From contig NC_037088.1 in the NCBI RefSeq assembly GCF_002994745.2, forward strand, positions 47,560,897 through 47,624,896: a DNA stretch of 64,000 nt, read 5' to 3'. Of this stretch, positions 48,168 to 59,180 are shown piece by piece. The number at the start of each line of letters is the position of its first letter. Position 1 is the first letter of the stretch. Source of the stretch: Rosa chinensis. Taxonomy: Eukaryota; Streptophyta; Magnoliopsida; Rosales; Rosaceae. Below the pieces are notes generated by a model. It ran no database searches. It saw nothing but the letters and a program-made list of their open reading frames with translations, and was not told the origin of the DNA. Made by a program: the position numbers and the translations under genes.

Positions 48168-51100
48168 CAGAGCTTCTTTCTTGAAAGGAAAATAAGAGAT
48201 TATCCAGGATTACCTTCTGGTGATAAGCTAATCTCCTGCCTGTTCTGAACACAGGAGAATCAAAAGTTCTTAATTCATAATTAAAAACATTTTTAACTCC
48301 ACTTGGAGTTGGTCTGCTTTTTGGCAAAGCAGCAGCCATCAACGGTCTTGATGAGCCTTTACCGTCTGCCGTTTGAGACGGGCTAGCCAATCCTTTACCC
48401 TGGGATTGATAAGTTGAGGCCAAGCCTTTCGAGCTTAGCAGAAACCTTTTAAGGATTTTTTCTTTGGGATCCTCTTCAGGTTCAGGTTCTTTCCCAGTTC
48501 TTCTACTTCTGGGATTACGACCTTCATCGTCATCTCTTTGGCTAAACATTGCCATTTCCCTGGTCAATGCGTCTGGAAGATAGTTCTTGTTTCCTGCAAT
48601 TAATTCAACAGTATAATCATATTGGTTGAGAAACAATTGCTAGTTAGCTAATCTTCCTCTATCAGCAGCTTTGTCTAATTTGAAATTTTTGAAATTCTTT
48701 ACTCTAGCACAATCGGTGCGGACAGTAAAGGGTTTTCCAAGAAAAGCTGGAGAGTTTAAAATTGTTTTCTTGACAGCCAAAATTTCTTTTTCCCCTGTGG
48801 GATAATTCTGTTCTGCAGGGCTGAACTTGCCGCTACAAAATTTGCAGATCTTTTCAATGTTAGTTCCAGGCGCTCTCGCTAGAACAACACCAGACCAGTA
48901 ATTATCACTCGCATCTGTCTGGAGGATAATTTCATCATTTTCCTCTGGTTGTTGTAGAGGAGGGAGGTTTTTGCAAAGATTTTTTATCTGCTTCATGATC
49001 TTTTCATCATCTTCTGTGAAGTTCCATTTTCTTTTGGAACTTGTCTTAGGAGATAACATTGCTGTTAACCCTGAGATTTTAGGGATGAAATCTCTCCCAT
49101 AATTTATGAAACCAAGGAATCTCTCTAGACTCTTAGCATCAGGAATTCTGTCTGGAAACTTCCAGATCTTTTCAAGAATATGAGGTTGGAGTTTTATGAC
49201 TCCATTCTTGATATTTATTCCTAGGAAATCAACTTCATCGAGGATAAAGAAGATTTTCTTCTCGCCTAGGATAATTCCATGCTGAACTATCAGCTTTACT
49301 ACCTCATGGAGGTGTTTCATGTGTTCTTCTCTGTTTTTGGAGAAGACTAGAATGTCATCTATATAGACGACGCAGAACTCCGCAACATGTTTGAAGATGT
49401 TGTCCATCTTTCTTTGGAAGATTGAGGGAGCTTGCTTTAGACCAAAAGGCATTACCAGCCATTTGTAATGACCTTGTGGTGTTCCAAATGCAGTGAGAGG
49501 TACACTCTCAGGATGCATCTTGACTTGCCAGAAACCCGACTTTGCATCGAATTTCGAAAAGACTTTAGCTCCTCTGAGCTGGTTAATCAATACTCTTACT
49601 TAAGCAATTTGATAATTGTCTTTGACAGTCTTCTTGTTGACATCTCTGTAGTCAATCACCATTCTAGCTTTTCCTCGTAGATTTTCTGCATGATTTCTCA
49701 CGTAGAATGCTGGAGCATGATGAGGGCTAGTGGAAGGTTGAATTAATCTCTTGTTCAGGAGATCTTCAATATCATTTATGAATTCTTTTTGATCTTCCTC
49801 TTTGTACTGAGGATTGGCTTTGACATGACAGATGGCATTCATGTCATGTAATCTCAATTCACAGACCACTGGGTCTTTTTCCCAAAACTTCTGAGGATCT
49901 ACGTCGATATTCTGCTCGAGTAGTTTCTTGATTTTTTCAAGAGTGGGAATTTGCTAAGACTCAAGCTTGTTCTGAAAGTGCTTGAGGTTGTGCTCGTGGA
50001 TGAAACTAGCTTCTTCATCTTCACTAGTTTCTTCTTCTTCTTCTTCAGAAGATTCTTCAACAAGTAATTCTTCTTGTTGCTTGATTTGGAGTATGGGTTC
50101 GAATTTTGGTTTGTAGGGGGTAAGATCACCACTATTCTGTTGCGATCTCTGATACTGAGTAGTAAAACCGGGACCTACCACACTTTTTGCTTGTGTGAGT
50201 CAGTCTGCCCAGAACACCCGTTCTCCTTTTCTGAAGCTTATCGCTTCTTCATCCTGAATGAATCTTTGTTGGAGAATAAAGTCATTTCCCAACAAGAAAT
50301 CAGATCCTTGGCCTTCAGATTGCCAAACATTCTGGATGATAAATGTTCCTCCACCAATGGTGATATGAACATTTTTTGCTACTTTTTTCATGGTGAGATG
50401 GCTTCCATCAAATGTAACACCAGTAGCGGATTTTTTCTTATCTTCTTTCCAAAGTTCATCTGGAATTGCAAACTTCTTTGCAACAGTAAATCCCGATCCA
50501 TTATCTACAAAGGCATGTAGATGATATTTTTTGTGATAAGGGAATTTCAATCCAATCTCTATGTAGTTGCTGTATCTACTGGTAGAGACGACCTTCGATT
50601 GTTGAAGCTCATTTTCCTGAGCTTGTTCCTTTGGAATGAATGGTTTACATTCTTCTGGAACAATTTCTGGTGTTTCAACCAGTTCAACATCCTCATCGAT
50701 TTTTTCTTCACCGATGATTTCTTCCTTTATTTCTGAGGAAGATGGTTCCATGATTTCCTGGAACAGAGTTTCAACTTCTTTCGCTTTTTTCTCAGCGAAA
50801 TATTCTTCATATTCTTGTTCAACCAATTGGCTTACAAGGCCATTCTTGGTTTTCCTTCTTGCTTCAGCTATGAAGCATTCTTTGTGATAAGTCTTCTTAG
50901 ACTCTTCACAAAACATTGGGAGACCATTCTTTTCGTGACACAAGCAGTAGTCACAAACGAATGTACCAAGGTTCACCTGATAAGAAGACATGAAAGTTTC
51001 TGTCTTGCTTTCTTCCCAGTTTTTGATTCTCAAAACATTTATTTGTCTGGATTTGAAGTACTCTACTTCAAAATCTATCTCAGACTCAGATGATGATTCT

Positions 51101-53391
51101 TCTTCTTCAGACCAGGTAGAGTAAACTGACCTGTCGTCTTCTTCATCATCAGAATAGGCTATTTCGTAGCCTTTCATGTTTGCTACTTCTACTATTTGCT
51201 CATATTCTTCAAAAAGAGCTTTAGTAGATCTTTTACCATTTTTCGGGCATTCATTGGCATAGTGCCTTTCAGCTTTACACAACCAACATTTGCAAGCTTT
51301 CTTGCTAGGTTGTTTATGCTGATGAGTATTCTTCTTTTTCTTGAAGAATTTCTTTTTAGGATCTTCATCCTGCTATTTCTTGTAATTGGAACTTCTCTTG
51401 AATTTCCAATCCTTCTTCTGATTACTCTTTTTAAATTTTTTAGAGTAATATTTTTCTTTTTTCTTTCTGTGGAAATTGGACTCATGACATCCCCAGTTTG
51501 TGGGCATATCTAATATTCCATAGCAGAAATTTTCAACTCCTTTGAGTTGCTTCTTGGCCATCTTAGCTCTAAGATTGACTTTGCATTGCTCCTTCAGTAA
51601 TTGCCGGATTCTGTCGGCAATCCCTCCAACTGAAAATCTTTCAATTGGTTTCTCAGCTATGCTTTCTCTCACAGCTGTTCTCCATGGTTCAGGGAGCTTT
51701 CTGTGCAACAGATTGACTAGATCAGCATTCTCTAGTTTACCAATTGTACAGTAATATTCTTGAAACTCATTCAAGTATTCTTCAAAATATCTCATGTCAC
51801 AGATTTTGAGAGCATAGATATTCGACTTTGTCGTTTCTTTGGATTTCTCACTCAGATTTGAAAGATCTCCACAGAACTGATCATACAGGGGTACTGCAAA
51901 ATCATACGGAGACTTTGAATTTTTGATCTCTTCAAGCCAACCTCTTCCTCTGGCAGTTTCTTTGAAGGATAGGTGGTACTTTTTTGCCACTCCAGTAAGA
52001 GTAGTTTCATAGTACACATGCAAATCTGGTGCTTCAAATTTGCCAAGGGTAAGTGTAGAAGCCATCATCAGGCTATCTACCCATTGGTCAATGGTTTTTC
52101 TTTTGTCTAGACTCTTGTCTAGATTTAACCAGATGTCATAGTTCGTGATAGGAATTCTTGGCAGATTGTCCTCTGGGACAAATCTTTGAGAATTTCTTTC
52201 CCCTTTTTTATCCGTGGGGGCTTTCTGAAATGGGAGTTTTGTTTCCCTTTTTTCTCTGCTAATGAAAGTTCTGGAGCTCTCTCCATCTTCCATTTCAAGA
52301 TCTTGATAAGGAAAGACTTTTCTCGTCTTTCTGATTTTGAATTCTTTCATTTCTTCGATTAGTTTTTCTAATCGTTCAGGACTTTCGCAATTCTCAGCTT
52401 CTTCATAGAGTTCATAGAGCCTCTCAGCTCTGAGCATATTGACTGGTCTGTTTAGATCAGCTTCCAGATCTTCTGATATTGGCTCTTCAATGGTGGGTTT
52501 TGTACCACTGACACTAGCTTCTCTAGTGCTGTAGCTTCTTCTCAGAAGGTTGTTGTTTATCCTGAAATTCTCAGGACAGACATCACTTTTTCTGTGATTG
52601 TCGAAGTTGAGGCTGATTTCTCCAGTTCTTCTACTCTCGTAGATTTTTGCTTTTGCACTTTCTGCTGGCAGCTTCGGACCTGATAATTTCCATTCAGTAG
52701 GAAAAATTACTTCATTCCAAGCAACCTTGTGAATCTGCTGTGAATGGTTCTTCTGGCTGGTGAGGAACCCAGTAGTGAGACCAGGGATGTTGGAGATCCG
52801 TGTCTTCGGCTCTACTGTGGTGCTCATCAGTTTATAGTATATTCTGTATACTATCGCCAATTCCTGCATATCATTTTTCATTGATATGCCATCTGTCTTG
52901 ACTCTCAGTCGGAAACAGTGGGCTGCATCCTTCAAGCTGGTTGAGAAGTTGGGGAAGCAGTTGAAATACGCCACTTGATTGCACAGTGATGCTTCCAGAG
53001 TTCCCAGCAAGCTAGCTTGAAAGTCTGTCAGTCTGTTGTCTTGCAGGACACATAGGACTGAGCAGTTGATGCCTTCTCTTGCCAAAAGCTTTATGCCGAC
53101 TTGGACTGCTCTAATATGCATAAACTGATGCTTCTTTGCTTGTGCTCTGGCAACTTCAGCTGGAGTGATCATCAAGAGATCTGTCTCTCCTCCTGCTGTT
53201 GAGGGGGTTGTGAATTCAAGTAATTTGAAATGATGGCTGTCCATCAGGTCAAATGATCCCCTTTTGTAAATCTGTTTGAAATCTAGCTTTGGAATTGAGG
53301 CGTTTTTTACGTCTTGCTCGATTTCATTGTATTCAAATTCTTCAGAATTCAGGAGTTGTACTCCTTTCTTTTTCCCGAAGATGCTCATCAT
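48139..53391 (-). pseudogene. Viral polyprotein (movement, coat, protease, RT, RNase H)
   Basis: One continuous frame of 1,751 codons broken by five in-frame stops: TAG 51373, TGA 50200, TAG 49954, TAA 49600 and TAG 48640 (lowest base of each). No frameshift was found. Features in order: a 30K-type movement region (about 53390-52700); a coat region with a lysine-rich end near 51400; a CCHC finger, C-x2-C-x4-H-x4-C (about 51288-51247); a second Cys/His-rich cluster (about 50960-50880); a retropepsin-like motif DNGS with LLGND after it (about 50.5-50.3 kb); reverse transcriptase with YIDD near 49360; and RNase H with QTDAS near 48915. The protease motif has DNG where retropepsins often have DTG. 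The stops make it inactive as a whole. Confidence 0.85.
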
Positions 53392-53400
53392 CTTTACATC

Positions 53401-53817
53401 TCAAGTTTCTTTCGGATTTTCATACCGAATACTAGTCTGACTAGTAGATGGTTCCAGAAAAATCATGTTTGGAACAAGATTTGAATCTGGTTTTTCTAAT
53501 GGTTTGAACCCATTAGCCTTTTTTTTTACTGTAGGCTCTTTCTTGTCCTTCAGTATATTTTTCATAGATTCCAGCATTTTTTGCTGTTCATTGATTTTTC
53601 TACTAACACTCGTAAGTTTTTCTTCTTCCGTTTTTGGAAGTTCCTTGATATAATCCAGTTTGTTTTCCAATCTTTCTAATTGGTGGATTATAGTAGGTAG
53701 TTTTTCTAGATGATTCTGACATCTAGATACTTCTAGTAACAGCTTCTGATATTTCTCATCAGAAGATTTAAGTAGAGAATTTATTTTCTCTAATAACAAT
53801 TCTGACATTGTCCCCAT
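53401..53817 (-). CDS. Viral coiled-coil ORF
   Basis: 138 codons, open, ending 10 bases before the polyprotein start. Long heptad-like helices (LERLENKLDYIKEL and EQQKMLESMKNIL) are followed by a basic stretch (KKKANGFK) and a short tail. By position, size and coiled-coil plus basic C-terminus it resembles the virion-associated / ORF2 proteins of caulimovirids; identity is inferred. Among the viral frames it is one of two with no internal stop. Confidence 0.65.
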   Translation of the reverse strand: MGTMSELLLEKINSLLKSSDEKYQKLLLEVSRCQNHLEKLPTIIHQLERLENKLDYIKELPKTEEEKLTSVSRKINEQQKMLESMKNILKDKKEPTVKKKANGFKPLEKPDSNLVPNMIFLEPSTSQTSIRYENPKET

Positions 53818-53849
53818 TAAGGAGGGGTTCTCCTTGAGCTATTTTACAA

Positions 53850-53861
53850 GCTCTGATACTA
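53850..53861 (-). promoter_or_regulatory. tRNA-Met primer-site-like sequence
   Basis: Reads TAGTATCAGAGC on the minus strand, 11 of 12 bases matching the usual caulimovirid primer site. It lies between the first two ORFs rather than in the leader, which is unusual, so it may be chance. Confidence 0.3.
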
Positions 53862-53874
53862 GTAATGTGCGGAT

Positions 53875-54099
53875 CTAACCAATGCTCAAATAATCAAGAG
53901 GTTTTTGTTCCTCTTCCAGAACATATAGGAGATTATCAATCTCTTCTTCTATTTTATAGATTCTAGTTTGAAGTCTATAAATAATATCCCAATAATTGGG
54001 AGATTCTCTGTTAAGACTATCTCTATAGGCTCTCAGTTTTCTCAATTTTTCTCTCTCTTTATGCAATTCTTTGCTAGTGTTTTTGCAGATAGCAATCAA
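53875..54099 (-). CDS. Small viral upstream ORF
   Basis: 74 codons from an ATG at 54099, rich in Lys, Glu, Arg and Leu with a helical heptad pattern (RLQTRIYKIEEEIDNLLYVL). It may be the first ORF of the virus, shortened, or the remnant of a longer one. It has no enzyme motif. The region ahead, 54100-54190, would be the downstream part of the leader. A family assignment cannot be made from sequence alone. Confidence 0.45.
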   Translation of the reverse strand: MIAICKNTSKELHKEREKLRKLRAYRDSLNRESPNYWDIIYRLQTRIYKIEEEIDNLLYVLEEEQKPLDYLSIG

Positions 54100-54190
54100 T
54101 TCAAGTCTGTCTACAATCGAAATTATGAATAGTAATTCATACTGTTTACCTTTGAATTTAGAGGATGACTGTTAACTCTGCATATATATT

Positions 54191-54699
54191 CAAATAAAAC
54201 TCTGATGGACCCACCACGTTTCTAAAAACCTTTATATAAACAAGGAAATAGACAGCAAAACTTTATGAAAGAGACAACAACCAACTATTATAATGCATAT
54301 GCAGACTCTGACAAACAAAGATAGCAAAGAGATTGCTAGAGAATGACAAAAAGGGTACTAATGGTAGGGATTTTGAAAAGATGGGTAGGTAGGAAAGAAA
54401 ATGAGAAAAGCTTGTGTAAGAGGAAACAAAAATAATACACTGGGGTGTATGAGAAGTATTTTCCCGGATTTGGGGTATATGAGCATTAACCCTTCCATTA
54501 ATAAAGAAGGTCAGGTCAGAGTAGTCATTACATACCCTCCCGCTACCATCTATAGACAGACAAGGAGTTGTCGAGGTAACACGGTGGTACATAGGATAGG
54601 TCTACTCATTCGACATGTCTTACTTACTTATTTAAAGCAAGCCTATTCAACTATGAACTAGATAAGCACAGTAATAGGCTAAGTTTAACAACTAAACTA
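54191..54699. other. No gene seen
   Basis: Host or repeat DNA between the viral insertion and the next fragment; a plus-strand TATA-like tatataaac lies at 54234. Nothing further is supported. Confidence 0.4.
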
Positions 54700-55698
54700 A
54701 ATTTTCTCCTTGCCCTTCAAGCTAGGGCTAGGAGACTTGCCAAAATAGAGCATGTGCAACACCTCATCAGCAGGCACTTTCTTGGATTTCGGGGGATTTT
54801 TGTTCTTGGACCCGAGAGGTCAGCCTTTCTTCTTTTCGCCATCTGCTTTCTCAGCTTGAGTGCCATCCTTTGGCATCATTGCTTCTGCAGGCACTAACAT
54901 GCCTTCTGGTGTCTCTACCAACCCTAGCGACTTGGTAGTCACCTTCTAGAAAGGCATACTAGTATCTCCCTTTCCCTCAAGTCCATCACTCAGCAGGAGT
55001 TTCTTTGGAGAAGAGAATGGTGAGGTAGGCCCACCTCTTTTTTGCGAATCCTGTGACTCATGCTCCAGAGCAGAACCTATGCTTCTTCAAAGGAAACCAG
55101 CGCAAGGGTTGGGTCACTCACATCGGAAGGTTTCAACTGTGCACTATGAATGACCACCGGTTTTCACTGCTTAGTTGCATCCTTGGTGCCAAAGAGATTT
55201 CGAGCTATGGGAGGCAAAACCAGTGTCTGGATGTCGTTGAACAAAAAGTCCCATTTTGAAACATTCCATTTGCCACGCTTGAAAAGGGCAAGGTAACTCG
55301 AGTTTCTTTTCACCTTTCGTTTTCTTGACCTGCTGCAGTTCAGACTGAGTTGCCATCCTACATGCACCTTCATCATGAATGATCATGTGACATAGCTTGC
55401 AGACTCCATTTAGATTCTCAAAGAAATAAGATATCTCCTCCACAGTCCCAGGAGCTAACCTTAGGGTTTCCTTTTGGAAGAAAGGCCTTGTGATCTCATG
55501 GGAGACTCGAACCTAATTCTGCCAGTATTGTCGAAGAGCTTCTTGTCAATGTCCAGGAACTGTCCAGCAACGGAGGCCACATTTATAATGGTTTGTTTCA
55601 CGTCCATCGCCGGCGGAATGTTCTCAATCCAGACCCAAAAGAACAAAGAGTCCATCTTCACTATGCCAGCATTAGACCATCATACTCTTTGTATAATC
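54700..55698 (-). pseudogene. DUF4283 / zinc-knuckle protein fragment
   Basis: On the minus strand, FWVWIENIPPAMDVKQTI and QFLDIDKKLFDNTGRIR match the DUF4283 domain found in plant LINE ORF1 proteins. In a second frame a zinc knuckle CKLCHMIIHDEGAC (C-x2-C-x4-H-x4-C) follows at about 55395-55360, then a Lys-rich linker. The frame changes near 55510 and later stops show decay. Its N-terminal end is cut at 55699 by the LTR-like element. There is no reverse transcriptase nearby. Confidence 0.7.
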
Positions 55699-57000
55699 TG
55701 TTGTGAAATTTTAATTAAAACTCGCAAGCGCACGAATCGTTGTTAGTATAGTGTGCAAGTACGAGGTCGTTCCAACTAAGGATTATAATTAATTTAAACC
55801 CTAACTCAATTAATCCAAACACAAAATCACAAAAACACAATGAACAATTAAGATAAAGAAAGTATTGTTTTTAGATTTTCGAATAAAGAAAAGAAAGAAA
55901 GAAACAAACAAATAATGATAAAACCTAGGGTTTCAGAATCAACCACTAACAATCCTATTTATATTCCATAGCAGGAACAAGGGAAATCCGAAGGTTGGAT
56001 TCCCATAAATTGACGTCCGAACTCCAAACTTCAGAAATTCACAATCGACATCAAACTTTTCCAATTTCTACAAAAATCACATTTACAAGTTCTACAAAAA
56101 TTATAGGGTTTAACTAGCCAACAAACAGAACCCATAACACTACCCTACGCGCCTCCACGCGTAACCTATAGTGGCGGCGCGTGGGGCCAACTTCACCTCC
56201 GGCCACCAAATTTCAGCTGTAACATCTACTTAACAAGCCTAACACTTTTCTCAACTACAACAAGTTCCAATTTTTCCTTGAATCACTCGAAATTGGCCGG
56301 TGAAGAAAAGCCAGAAATTTCAAACCCTAGAATCGGGAATTTCTTCGATTGTTCCTCCACGTTGTGAATTGGAGCTAGTAGTTTGAGGGGAAATGATCTA
56401 CAGCTCAAGGCACGTCGATTGGACCAGGTATTGTCGCCGGAGATGGTCGGAAATGGAAGAAATCGCTGAAAAATGTCAACTGCTACAATATACTTCCAAG
56501 CTTCAATTCGTGTTTCTCTGGCCAAATCATCGTGACCCACGACCACAGGTGTGTAGGGGAGGAAGAGACGAGTCGACCTCCACCGGGGCTCGCCATTTGG
56601 TGGCTAGATGGTGGCAAATCAAAGAAGGAAAGGAAGGAGGCCAAATCAAAGAAGGAAAGGAAGGAGGCCGATGCGGGGGGAGGTTTCCCGAAATGGAAAC
56701 TTACCTCGGTAAAAATCCTATATATATATATATATATATATAGTTACCATGAACAGTAACTTTCACATATTAGGCCATGACTTTCGTATATGAACTCTGA
56801 TTTTTACGTACCACATATGCACGGACTTGGTTTAACGTTCTCTACAACTTCCATGAAGGAAATTTTCTCAAATTTTGACCCAAACAAAAAGTCAACTTTT
56901 AGGGCCACTAAAGTATCAAAACAGAGTAAAAAGTGAAAATAATTGTCGTTTACTATCCAAATGACTAGTAAACCGGTAAATTTAGGTTTGGGACATAACA
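55699..57000. mobile_element. Probable solo LTR
   Basis: It starts TGTTGTGAAATTTT and ends GGGACATAACA, giving TG...CA ends. It cuts off the DUF4283 fragment on one side and an exon on the other. The flanking pentamers, taatc and gttct, do not match, so integration was not confirmed. It contains acgcgcctccacgcg (about 56147) and a TA microsatellite (56722-56742). Confidence 0.4.
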
Positions 57001-57217
57001 GTTCTATGCTCTCTCGAGATAACAGCATTGTGGTGCCACCTCCATATTCTCAGGTACAAAAAATTGTTCACGTCATTATTTTGTAGGTTTGACCTTAAAT
57101 TGTGATTGTAATTGTTTGTTACATTCTTGGTGTACTGCATTATCACAGGGGCCATCACCTAGACCTACAACTTCAGGCAAGAGATATAAGATCCCTGCAA
57201 AGGAGGATGAAGCCTAG
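57001..57217 (+). pseudogene. Two exons of an unidentified gene end
   Basis: Frame MLSRDNSIVVPPPYSQ ends at 57053 before a gtacaa donor. An acceptor cacag at 57144-57148 opens GPSPRPTTSGKRYKIPAKED and a stop at 57215-57217; the join is in phase 0. The PPPY motif and basic tail are visible, but the family is not recognised. The upstream part is replaced by the LTR-like element. Confidence 0.4.
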
Positions 57218-58213
57218 AAATTCAACTTGACTGGCTGCAAGCCAATGAGAGCAATGAGATTGTTCAGGTTCCAAAAATTCGGAGGCAAAGGACATTGTGG
57301 AAGCCCTGAAGTTCTAGTCTACTTAAGTAAGCAGCATAGGAAACTTGCTAGTATTTTATGGCATGTAAACCCTATGTTATTATGGCATTTTCTGGTGTTC
57401 TCTTTTGTTTTTTGAACTTTGAAAATGCCATTGCTTTTTATAGGCTTTTGTGTAACATATGGTTATTTTGATTTTGAACAATGTCAATGCCATAAGCTAT
57501 ATTATGTACGAGATTACCAGATTTGGTTTGGATAATATGGTGCTTCCTAGTTTTGGCTTTACACATGAACTGAGAATGTATGTTTTTTGAGGGAAAATTA
57601 AAGAAGTTGGTTGATATATATTTAGGAGGGATTGCAGATTTGGAGGGAATTAGGATCACATGGCTGTGTCTGCAAAGAAAAATGGCGGAAAAACTTGAAG
57701 AAGCTTAATTACCCTTGAAAAGATGCCAAGTGGCATGTGCTATAACAGGGCAGTTAACGTAATGTGTCGAAAATAGGTCGGGTTAAATAGTCCATGTATT
57801 TATGTTGTAGTTCTGAAAATATATTAACCTTAATTCTCAATTGAGGATAGTTCATGTACCGTTCTTAAAAATTTTCCCTAAACAGTTTGTTAGTTAGAGA
57901 TATATCATTGCTTAATTCTCAAGGTAATCTGGTATCATATAAAGGGGGGTTAACCAGTTTTGCCATTAAAGGGAAAAGAGAGAGAGAAGAGGTGAGAGAT
58001 TGTTAAAAAAAGAGAGTACGTTATTGTTTCATTGTGATATGATTGCATAATGAGTTCATTTAATCAAACATTATGTCATTTTTCATACCCTGTGCTATTC
58101 TATTATTTAGACCATAAAATAGGCTAGTTAATACTCAGCCTGCTGAATGATATCAAATTCATGTTTACAGGTTTTAGAACCAGTGTTAGATTAATAACAT
58201 ATAATTCAATCTA
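57218..58213. other. No gene seen
   Basis: AT-rich, non-coding; possible 3' UTR of the exons before it. Purine runs lie near 57975-58015. Confidence 0.4.
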
Positions 58214-58241
58214 GTCATGTCTTGAGCTAACGAAATAGTCA

Positions 58242-58697
58242 ATGGCAGGACATTTCTTTGAGGCTTATCTTGCACGGCTCTTAGATGAGGATACCAAAAT
58301 ATGTGGTGAGTGCCTATCATTGTTCACCAATGATCTGGAGCTTAATAACCATGTTTCGGAGTAGCACATCAGGTACTTTCATTTGTTACTTTGGAGTCCT
58401 AAGTCCTTATTTAGATAGAACATGTCACATATCATAAATAGAGGCTTATACATGTACAACTGTACTCCTCAGGAGCACTGTGGCTAAGCAAGCTGCTGCT
58501 GCTAAATTGATCAAAAAGCTAATTGAGTACCCATTGTGTAAAGAGGAAAGAAGTGTTCCAAGAAGTTCAGCAAGTTAGAAGAACTCAAGTTACATTTTAA
58601 TGCTATTCATCGTTTCAGTGCTTATGGCCATTGCAATATATGTAGCCAGCCCTTCTGCTCCAAGGCGGAGCTGGATTTGCATGTATGCAACTATTAG
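58242..58697 (+). pseudogene. C2H2 zinc-finger protein remnant, right copy
   Basis: Same gene as at 24-488. A TAG at 58362-58364 breaks the first finger (the left copy has CAG). One base is missing in the A-run near 58545, shifting the frame before the second finger. A cysteine that the left copy keeps (CPLC) is tyrosine here. None of these lesions is shared with the left copy. Confidence 0.5.
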
Positions 58698-58849
58698 CTA
58701 GTTGTTGGCCTAGCTTGGCCTAAATCTGTATTAAGAGAGAGCAGACTGCATCTTCGTTTCTTTCTAAATAGTTAGTTCAATAATGTGTAAGAGTGTATTA
58801 AAGAATTATTACATCTTCGTTCCTTCCTAAACAATTAGTTCTTTTCTAA

Positions 58850-59180
58850 ACAAGCGTTTTTTTTTAAACGATCTAAACAAGCTTTTAAGCATTCTTATAT
58901 GGTCACTCCAAAACGTGTCGTTCCAAAGTTGAGTATCCTACTTTTTTTGTTTGGAGTTGAGGGGCGTAACTAATTTACTAACTTTTTATAATTTGTAATA
59001 ATTCTTTAATGTTTGAAAGTCTCATAACAGTTAGTTCAGTAATTTATTTCCTTTGAAATAAAAAGTTAGTAAACTAATTGGCCCCTCAACTCCAAACAAA
59101 AAAGTAGAATACTCAACTTTGGAATGACGATGTTTTGGAGTGACCATATGAGAGTACTTAAAAGCTTGTTTTTTTTTTTA
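58850..59180. mobile_element. Fold-back MITE, right copy
   Basis: The arms aagcttttaagcattcttat and, reversed, aagcttttaagtactctcat continue through the same tggtcactccaaaac core as the left copy; about 130-bp inverted arms and a short loop. Confidence 0.65.

Larger units (their letters stand above)
46570..54190 (-). mobile_element. Endogenous caulimovirid (integrated pararetrovirus)
   Basis: Minus-strand order: ORF of 74 codons, coiled-coil ORF, polyprotein, 3' ORF, then a TATA promoter and leader. This is nearly a whole caulimovirid genome in linear form. The movement-coat-protease-RT-RNase H order in one frame resembles the badnavirus/tungrovirus layout, but the genus is not assigned. There is no integrase, as expected, so it entered by host-mediated integration. 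The boundaries (about 46570 and 54190) are estimates from where viral coding and promoter signals fade. Multiple stops show it is decayed. Confidence 0.85.
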
